Assembly: GCA_007449985.2 (NCBI GenBank)
Contig: VIIQ02000071.1
Coordinates: forward strand, 1-64,000
Length of the DNA stretch: 64,000 nt
Origin: Desmodesmus armatus
Taxonomy: Eukaryota > Chlorophyta > Chlorophyceae > Sphaeropleales > Scenedesmaceae
Reading direction: 5' to 3'
The notes beneath the pieces were generated by a model. The model had not been told where the DNA came from, did no database searches, and was given only the letters and a program-made list of their open reading frames with translations. Below, one piece after another: positions 56,097 through 64,000 of this stretch; position 1 is the stretch's first letter; every line of letters starts with the position of its first letter. Both the position numbers and the translations under genes were made by a program.

Positions 56097-59088
56097 CCCC
56101 TCCCCGAATCATCGCCTCCAGCGCTGCTGGTGCATGTGCTGTGGGCCAGCCACGCGAGGCAAGTAAGTCTGTCAGCTGAGGCAGGGTGAAGGCCCCAGCC
56201 GGTACTGTCACGTTACAGCTCCAAGCTGCACCCAGCAGCAGCACCAACAGGTGCTGGTTGTATGTTTCCGCTGTGTCCGCATGTGCGTCTCCAAGCAACT
56301 TGGGAACGTCTGCTACTGCTGCATCTGCCGCTGCTGCTGCTGGGTCTGCTTTGTGTGAGCTGAGCAGCTGCACCAGCTGCTTGGCTATGGGAGGGGCATC
56401 TCCCAGGTCTGCAGCTGTACTGACCTTCAACCCCTGCACTGCAAACTGCTTCATCCTGGCCTGCACCTGCTGCTCACTGTCTAATGCAGCGACAGCAGCA
56501 CCTGCTGCAGCAGCAGGCGCGGCACTTCCGGCAGGAGCGGCGAGCTCGACGGCAGCTAGAGCCTCCCGCACGCCGGCATCTCCAGCCCAGTTCTGTGAGG
56601 TCGCCGCTGCTAGGACGCGGGCGTTGGTGCGGTCGCTGGCTGCCTTGCGGCGGGCGTCGTCAGCGTCTCGCAGCTGCCGCATCTGGCGCTCGATGTGGCG
56701 GAGGTGCGGCCGCACGTCGCCCTCGACACCCTTGAGGTGCCGCAGGATTAGCTGCACCATGAGCGGCAAGTCCCGGTCAGTCACTGCAGGAAAGAGGACA
56801 ACGGCAGCAACAGACGGACATGCAACAATAACATAAAGAAAGACGGCGCTGTGGTACACCGCCTCCTTTGTCCTGATGTGCTTCTCACCCTCATCCTGTC
56901 AGCGCTGCACCGCCGTGCGTGACAGCACAGCTGTAATGTCAGCCACATGCACACCACATGCATGCCGATGATGATTCTGGACCGTCAGGCCTGTGTCTCA
57001 CCAGGTGTTTGCTCCCAGTGTGGTACGTGCAGCATGTTCTCATGCTCGCCGTCTGCTGCCTTGTAGTCGTCGTTGTCCACCAACACAGTGCGGCTGAGGT
57101 CAAAGCCCTGCAGCAGGAGACACGGAATGCACAGAGATGCCAGTCAGATGGACTGATGTCAAGCTGCAAGGCACTCCCACATGTTGACATATGGACAACA
57201 GAGTGTTCCTTGGAATCCAATGCATTCCGACAACACATACACATGAGATGATCAGCACTCCTCATGCCACGTTTCAAGCTTGGCAAACTAGGGTTGGTGA
57301 GTTGTCACAGGTGCAGCTCCACCATGAAGAGAGGGCCGCCACCCAACCTTGCTGCAAATCCTTTCTCATAAAAAGCCAAATCGGCACCACAACTGCTCAA
57401 GCTGCAACGAGGTGACTTGGCTCTGCGACAGCACGCCTACTGCTTGCTCATTGCTCATGCCATGTGCGGACCACCACTCCTGCAAAAGCAAAAATGCCCA
57501 TGTACCATACTTCCCCCCATAAAAACTCACCAGTCTGCCCAGTGGCTTGATGGTGTCATGGTCCTTCCCATCCTTGCGTGTCTGCCACTGCAGCGTCAAC
57601 AGCAGCAGCATCACACAACACACCCATTCCAGTGAGCCACACCACCCCTCAGGCTGGTCAAGACATGCACGTCCATCAAGCACAAAGCCACAGCCGTCCA
57701 AAGCAACGTCCTGCATAGGCTATCACATGTCCACTGGAGCCTTGAAGTGTGTCCTGCAGCCGCACTGCTTGTGCTGTCAAACAACCCTGCTGATGCTTTG
57801 TGACCCACACTGGGGCCAGCGGCTCAAGCCCCCAGCGTACTGCAGGGTGGGTCCCAGGATGCGCTGAACAAGCTTGTGCATAGCTGATATTTGGCTGTAG
57901 TTGATTGCTTGGGTGTCGTGCATAATAATGTTATAACACCATGTATAACACAATAGGCAGTACTCACGTATGGGTCAGGCTGGCAGTGGTCCCTGAAGCA
58001 GACGACGTTGAAGAGGTCATACTTCTTGGGAAGCAAGAGGCCATCTGCAGCAGGGTTGTGAAGCAACACATCAGGGTTTTGAGGCACAAAATCAGAGTAC
58101 AGTGTGCAAGGTACGGCTGCTGCACATGCCCCTTGTGGGTGATTGCACCCACCCACCCATACCCATATTTGCTGTGCTGCTCCACAGAGCTGCATGAACC
58201 GCGATGGAGAGCCGCATTACAATGCAAAGGCATGTCAGCCGCTGCACAAGCCACTTCCCGCCGTCCGGATCCGAATTGACCGCACCCACCTATGCCCTTT
58301 TGTGCTGTGGTGCGCTGCAGTGCTGCATAGAGTGTCTCCAGGCCTGTGTTGACTGTCCTCACTGTCGCACTGCTGAACACGCCGATGCGGAAGTGGGGGT
58401 ACAGCCGCAGGATCTCCTCTACATAAGGCCGCACGATGTGGTCCCGCTTCACAAACCTGTGGGAGACACACAGCAGCAGGCAATGTGTTGAACACATGCG
58501 TTGCATGTATGAGACAGCGACCCAGCAGCTGCGCTGCACACGGACTGCAGGATTAGCAGATGCTGCAGGACTAAGGTCCAGCCGTGGTACTGGCGGGTAC
58601 GTTGGAGAGCACGCTGCAGCAGCAGCACTGCGGGGTGTGACGAGGTTTGAAACTGTGTGCTGGCAAAACATCAGCCGGGCAACGCGTGCTGGCCACTTCT
58701 AGGGTCGACGACAGGAAAAGCCGGCTGGCGAGTCCTGCACCAAGACATCTACTTACTTGCCCTCGATCCGTGCTGGTGTCTTCTCCGTCAACACCCCATT
58801 GAGGTCGAACAGTAGCAGGATCTTGCCATCCCCAGCGTCTGCTTTGAGGGGCGGGAAGTGGATTTTGGGGCCATTCCAGGGCCTGGCCCCCTCCCTGCCG
58901 CCGCCTGCTGCTGCTGCCGCTGCCGCCTTTGCTCCTGCAGATGTCAGGCTGGTGCTGGTGCTGTTGGCTTGTCCCTGCTGCTGCAGGGTGCTTGCGCTGG
59001 CGCCATTTTGCTGCTGCCCCAACTTGTGCACCTCCTGCTTTTGCCCCTCCTGCTGCTGCTTCTGGGCTTGATTGGCAGGAGCCTGCAC
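56038..59088 (-). CDS. FCP1-homology (NLI-interacting-factor) HAD phosphatase
   Basis: Exons 58757-59088, 58290-58456, 57968-58044, 57531-57587, 57002-57107 and 56038-56783, all phase-consistent, 494 aa. The catalytic DxDx[TV] motif appears as LLLFDLNGVLTEKTP, a DLNGVL variant (second Asp replaced by Asn) known in plant/algal FCPH proteins. Then RPYVEEILRLYPHFRIGVFS, SATVRTVNTGLE, YDLFNVVCFRDHC, KDHDTIKPLGRL and the third motif TVLVDNDDYKAADGEHENML with VPHWEQTP. The C-terminal 248 aa (VTDRDLPLMVQLILRHLKGV, DVRPHLRHIERQMRQL) end in a Gln run; a later part (FTLPQLTDLLASRGW) is unassigned. Probably dephosphorylates a nuclear phosphoserine protein; the target is unknown. Divergent from the HisG-type gene. 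Confidence 0.85.
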
Positions 59089-59775
59089 ATGGCAGCAGTA
59101 GGTAACACATACATGCTATGATGAAGACACTTGCGATGGGATCTTGGGCAAGTTTTGTGTCAAGGCAGTCCGTCCTGCCACACTGCTGGTGGCACTTGTA
59201 TTAGTGACATGCGGTTGCTGCCAAGCTGCAGTGCCAGTTGAATCCAAGAGACACGCAGCCCGTTGCACACATCAGGTGCCAACACCGACAACAGCATGGC
59301 TGCAGGCTGTTGGCATGCGACTGCTGCTGCCGCTGCTGTTGGGGGGTGGAGGGGGGCACACCAGGTATCGTGTGTTGGGGCAGGTGGCACGCACCCAGGC
59401 TTTACAACTCACCTTCCCAGTGTCTGTTGACGGCTTTGCTGCCTGGTTGGGTTGGGCCCCCTCCCCCTTGGTCATTTGTGCTAGTGCTGGTGCTGCTTTG
59501 GTCAGCTTGTCGTCTGGGCCATCCCTGTCAGGCGACGGCCACGTCGCTAGTCAAACAAGCGTGAATGCGTTCCGTTGGAGTGCAGGGGTGAGAGGTTCTT
59601 TCGACCTTATCATTATGACGGTTGAAGGTAACACTTTGGGCTGCACCCTTTGAAGAAATCAACGTTCGCCCCTTTGTTTCTGTACGTTGCTAAGCTCTGG
59701 GGTTGTTTGCTGGGTCAGGCAGGTTGCCCGCGTCAAGTCGTCAAGAACTCACAGCTGCAGCTCAGCACCCGAAAC
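59089..59775. promoter_or_regulatory. Intergenic region between divergent phosphatase and HisG-type genes
   Basis: 687 bp that should hold both promoters and possibly upstream non-coding exons. A G-run (59341-59356) is the only marked feature. Open stretches here (59144-59653) have no recognisable domain. Confidence 0.4.
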
Positions 59776-62700
59776 ATGTTGCAGCAGCAGTATAAGCTTC
59801 AGAGATGTCAGCAGCAACAGCAGAGGCTGTTGACGCGTGCCGACGCCCTGCGCGCAGCAAGCCAACTGCAACTGCCATCATCAAGCTCAGCAGCAGCAGC
59901 ATCTCGCCAATTGAGCAGGCAGCGGGGTGCTGTGCAGATCACATGCAGCTTGATCAGACGTAGTGACGATGTGCACACAGGTGTGTCTTTAGATCACAAC
60001 AAGCTGCAGATGCTTCCCTGCCAAGGTATCAACTGACACGGTTCATGCCGTTGGGCCTGCAGTCACCAAGCTGCCCAAGCCCATTCCTAGGGATTCAATT
60101 AGGCTGGGGCTGCCTAGCAAGGGGCGCATGGCAGAGGACACAATGCAGCTGCTGAAGGTGAGCACACACATGCTGGCAGCAGCCGATATCCGCACATCAA
60201 CTGCTGCCCTTGACCAACACCTTGGACACCCTTGGACATATGCATGTCAGGCAGCGATTGGTTCTTCTTACCATTCTGCTTGATTTTCCAAACCAACCAG
60301 GCATTCACCGAGCTTTCTTCACACTCCAAGCTTGTTCACACTCCAAGCTTTGTTCACACTCCAAACTCCAGCAGCTGCAAACTTGTAGGTGCAGTAAATG
60401 AGGCAGACGGCCACATCCTGACTTTCAGCATATGTGTGAGCTCACTCTACGAGCCCGCCTGCTTGATCCAATTGTCCTGAACTACTTCACTGCTGCAGGA
60501 CTGTGCACTGTCTGTGTACAAGCCCAACCCACGTCAGTATGTGGCACGCATCCCACAGGTGTGAGGAGCAGGTGGTGACAGCGGTTGCGGGGAGCACCGC
60601 CAGCTGACACACCAGCACCATCCCAGGTCGAATCAGCCTCAGCAGTTGGACTTACACAGTGCCCTGGATGCAATGCATAACAGTTGTTACGCTCAATTCT
60701 GTTGTTGCCAGCCCTGGATGCATACAGAGCAGCAGTGTGCGCAAGAGTTGCAGCCGTGCACGCATATCACATTGAGCACGGGGGGGGGGGGGGGGTGCCT
60801 CACTGTATGCACATGCAGTAGGTGCATTAGTGGTGCCGCAGTTTCTTGGTGTGTCTTCACTGGAAGTCAGGCTTGCAGTTGACCCATGCTAGTTCGACTG
60901 AAGACAACTCAGGACTCTCGTCTCTTCATTGCAACCTGCTGTGAACATCAGCCGGGGTGCAACCATGAACACACTTGGACACTAAGCGGCCTCCCGCTTC
61001 ATCCACTGCCTGTACATACACTGCACCCAAGTCATCGGAGCACTGTATTGTGTTGTGCTGTGCTGTGCAGATGCCTGATGTGGAGGTGTGGTACCAGCGT
61101 GCCTCGGATGTCGTGCGCAAGATGCGCCTTGGCGACATCGACCTGGGCATTGTGGGCTATGACATGTTCAGCGAGATCGGCGAGGCAGACGGGTGCGTGT
61201 ACTCCTCCTGCATCAAGCAGCGTAGCACCTGATGCTCACTAAGCAACACACTGCTGGCAGGGCTACCTTTCTGAGTGGAGTCTGGTTGCGCACTCATGAT
61301 GTGGTAGTTGGGTCGCGCTGGCTGTCGCGGTGTGGCCCCGCGCAGTGACCTTGTTAGCACACAGCTGGTAAGGTTGCACGTATACAGAGGGCAATGCCCT
61401 CATGGTATACTCCACCAAAAGCATGTGATTCAAAGTCGATAATGTGTGTCCTTCGCTCTGTGTGTGCAGTGACCTAGTGGTGGTGCACGAGGCCCTTGGC
61501 TTTGGCCACTGCCACCTGGCGCTGGGTGTGCCCATGACAGGCAAGTTTGCCAACATCACCAACCTGGAGCAGCTGCGGGAGATGGACTGCTGGACTGAGG
61601 AGACACCACTGCGTGTGGTCACAGGTGAGAGCAGGGGCACTGAGTGAGTAAGTGATTGAGGTAGCAAGTGAGGAGGTGAGGTCGGTAAAAAGGGACAGCA
61701 AAGCTGAGTGCGTGTGTGCGCCCCAGCATGTTGCTTCCCAAACCCTTCCTGTGAAATGCAATGTTGCAGCCCCAGCCGAGCGGTGTCCTTGAGGCCGTTG
61801 TGCTCTGCTAGACCTTGCCCCTTCTGTTTGAGCCACACACAAAACACTCATATTTTTATTGAATTGCATCATCCTGCTGTGCTGTGCTGTGCTGCTGCAG
61901 GCTACCACAGCATTGCCCAGCGCTACTTTGAGGAGAAGGGTTTCCAGCACGTCGCCCTGCTCACTGCTGACGGCGCCCTGGAGGCTGCACCAGCAATGGG
62001 CTGTGCTGACATCATCCTGGACCTGGTGTCAACAGGTGGGCTTGCCAGCACAGTCCGATTGGATGCCAGCTGATGGGGTTGGTGTGTGCTTGATGAAGTG
62101 AGGCACTTAGGTCTGCAAAAATGAAGGCATGCAACTGTTGTGAGGCATGCATCGATCAAATGCTGTAGTTGCATAAGCAGCATCAAGATGAAAATGCTGA
62201 ATTGTTCTGCAATTTCTCGTACTCCTTTGTGTTACTGCCCCAGGTGTTACCCTGAAGGAGAACAACCTGCGGGAGATTGAGGGCGGCCACATCATGGACA
62301 GCCAGGTGAGTGCTAAGTGCAGCATTGTATGGGATCATTGGACCGTCCAAGCAGATCAGCAGTCATGCGTTCAGCCTTTGCAAGCCAGTTGTTGTGCTTG
62401 ACCCAGCCTAGCTGCACTCTCCTCTGAGTGGGGCAGAAACCACACAGCACTGCAGTTATGCCAAGTAACAAGCTTGAGCCTCTCAGTACCGTGAGTCATT
62501 GAGCACCAATCACTGAGCACCAGCAACATCAGCAGCAGGATACTGGTCAGCCATCAGAAGGGCTGTTAATGCGCTAGCCATGGCACACAAGTTGCACCGT
62601 TGGGTGGTCTCTGTTGGCTGCGTAAGTGACGTGCTGTGGCATGATGTGCGTGTGCAGGGCGTGCTTGTTGCCAACCGCCGCAGCTTGACTGAGCGGCCAG

Positions 62701-64000
62701 CACAGCTGCTGCCTGTTGTGCACGAGCTGCTGGAGCGTCTGGACGCTCACCTCAAAGCAGAGGACTACTACTCAGGTCAGCTACTTCTGCAGGGTTTATA
62801 ATCAGTGCATTCTCAGATTAGTACTACGATGTCTACTCAGATGCTTTCGAGGTGCCTGATACCCCATGAGCCTCGTTGGCTCCCTACGTGGTGTTCAGGC
62901 TCAGCCTGAACCATGTAACAGTAACAGTATAGTTACAATTACCGCAGCAGCACAGGCGGTCAGCATTGGCGCTGTGTTGATGGCTGGTTGCTGTGCTGAC
63001 TGGTTTGTCACGTGCTGACTGGTTTGTAGGGTATGTTGACTATTGCAGCCCTCCACTGTGGGTGGTAAGGCATCAGCCGCCACTGTTGACTATTGCAGCC
63101 CTCCACTGTGGGTGGTAAGGCATCAGCCGCCACTGGTCGTTCAGTATGTGGTCTGCTGCGTCCCCGATTGTGTCTTGATGGTGGGGCATGCATGGAAAAA
63201 TAAACTACCACTGCTGACACTTTGCAATCCCTATGTGTGTGTCCCTGCAGTCATTGCCAACATGCGTGGTGAGAGCCCTGAGGCTGTTGCAGCACTGCTG
63301 ATGGCCCAGCCAGGCCTGCAGGGCTTGCAAGGGCCCACCATTAGCCCAGTGTATGGCCCAGGTGGGTGTGCAGACAAGGTTCAGCACTGCACCGTGCATA
63401 GTATGATAGTGCAGTGGCATAGCTGGATGCCTGCGCATGTCCTGGTGCTGACCACTACTGGCGGCCACTGTTTTGAGCAGTGACGTGCTGCAGATATCTG
63501 GAGAGCACTTGTGTTGCGCAACAAGCACACACTGGTTTGGTGGTGCAGCAGACCAAGCAAGCCACAAACACCATGGGTGCAGTCAGCTGTGGACTCAGCT
63601 GCGCAACCATGCACACATTATTCCGATCCCCCCCCTTTGCTGCCAGCAACATGTGCATGTGTGGTTGTACTCTGTCTGTGGTTTGCAGCTGGTGGTGAAG
63701 TCACCCAAGGCTTCTACGCATGTGTCATCTGCGTGAAGAAGAAGAACCTGTACCCCAGCGTCAAGGCAATCCAGAAGGTATGTTGAACATAAGGAAACAC
63801 CCGAGCCACATGCAAGCTATTCCAGCAGTGTATGTGTCTGTAGTGGGTGTCCTGCAGGAGATTGCGGGGACTCAGCTAACATGCACATGTGCATGTGCAA
63901 GGCAGGGTGCCTGGTCTCGGAGGCATGAGCAGCAGCAGTAGGGCCAGTTGTGCAGCAGGGTAGCTGCGTGCAGGTGCACATGATCTGTGTAGTGCTCCAG
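59776..64000 (+). CDS. HISN1: ATP phosphoribosyltransferase, long form (histidine step 1); 3' end outside window
   Basis: Condenses ATP with PRPP to phosphoribosyl-ATP in the plastid. Exons: 59776-59980, 60063-60157, 60499-60558, 61071-61192, 61470-61624, 61901-62035, 62244-62305, 62658-62775, 63251-63361 and 63689-63777; all phases agree. The first 68 aa (Gln/Arg/Ser/Ala-rich, [20 protein letters not shown]) look like a transit peptide. Catalytic domain: [73 protein letters not shown] loop [20 protein letters not shown] with [20 protein letters not shown]-terminal regulatory domain: [29 protein letters not shown] and [20 protein letters not shown], so the His-feedback domain is present. The last exon(s), expected to carry a GGSGV-type motif, lie beyond 64000. 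Intron 8 holds a LINE scrap and a 51-bp tandem repeat. Confidence 0.9.
62802..62930 (+). mobile_element. Extreme 5'-truncated LINE copy in HISN1 intron 8
   Basis: 129 bp matching the LINE 3' end at 12436-12566: CAGTGCATTCTCAGAT, CATGAGCCTCGTTGGCTCCC, GTTCAGGCTCAGCCTGAACC, ending in GTAACAGTAACAGTA. Same sense as its host gene, and 27 bp downstream of exon 8's donor. Confidence 0.93.
63032..63135 (+). repeat. 51-bp tandem duplication in HISN1 intron 8
   Basis: TGTTGACTATTGCAGCCCTC...CAGCCGCCACT occurs twice in direct succession with no visible differences. Confidence 0.93.

Noticed and set aside
63858..63880. Possible next HISN1 exon (TGCAG|GAGATTGCGGGG)
   Set aside because: It resembles the start of the family's REIGGSG segment, but the frame then departs (EIAGTQLTC) and no donor fits. 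The true next exon is probably beyond 64000.

Overview
This is nuclear DNA of a green alga, most likely a chlorophycean (Sphaeropleales or Chlamydomonadales). The reasons are short GT-AG (some GC-AG) introns, coding exons full of CAG/CTG-encoded Gln, Ala and Ser runs, a plastid-type long-form ATP phosphoribosyltransferase, a Rubisco-LSMT-like SET protein, a TOC/PAT-like tyrosine-recombinase-type retroelement with split direct repeats, and a chromodomain Gypsy element. The species assignment is inference.

Layout, left to right. (1) 1-4961, minus: 5' part of a xylulokinase gene whose introns carry decayed copies of its own exons and a tandemly duplicated foldback block. (2) 5331-14502, plus: a SET-domain lysine methyltransferase gene with repeated partial exon copies, interrupted in intron 5 by a degenerate non-LTR retrotransposon (about 8700-12568). 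(3) 15249-41497, plus: four tandem copies of a three-exon BTB-BACK gene. Copy 1 is a pseudogene, copy 2 is damaged, and copies 3 and 4 read through cleanly. Between copies 1 and 2 sits an 11-kb Gypsy chromovirus on the minus strand (19688-30738), whose 3' LTR is split by a DIRS/TOC-like element (about 19976-24315). (4) 44073-48734, minus: a secreted DOMON plus type II copper monooxygenase (DBH/MOXD-like). (5) 49304-56096, minus: a TRF4/PAPD5-like non-canonical poly(A) polymerase. (6) 56038-59088, minus: an FCP1-homology (NLI-interacting-factor) phosphatase whose 3' end overlaps the 5' end of the poly(A) polymerase reading frame. (7) 59776 to the right edge, plus: ATP phosphoribosyltransferase, the first step of histidine synthesis.

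I rebuilt the exon structures by matching known protein motifs to splice sites and checking codon phase across introns. BTB copies 3 and 4, the phosphatase and the HisG-type gene are phase-consistent throughout. Four otherwise good genes (xylulokinase, SET, poly(A) polymerase, BTB copy 1) each need one or two extra single bases to stay in frame. This suggests leftover assembly indels, real decay, or both. The genes do not form a pathway. The common theme is local duplication at every scale (pieces of exons, introns, whole genes) together with nested retroelements.
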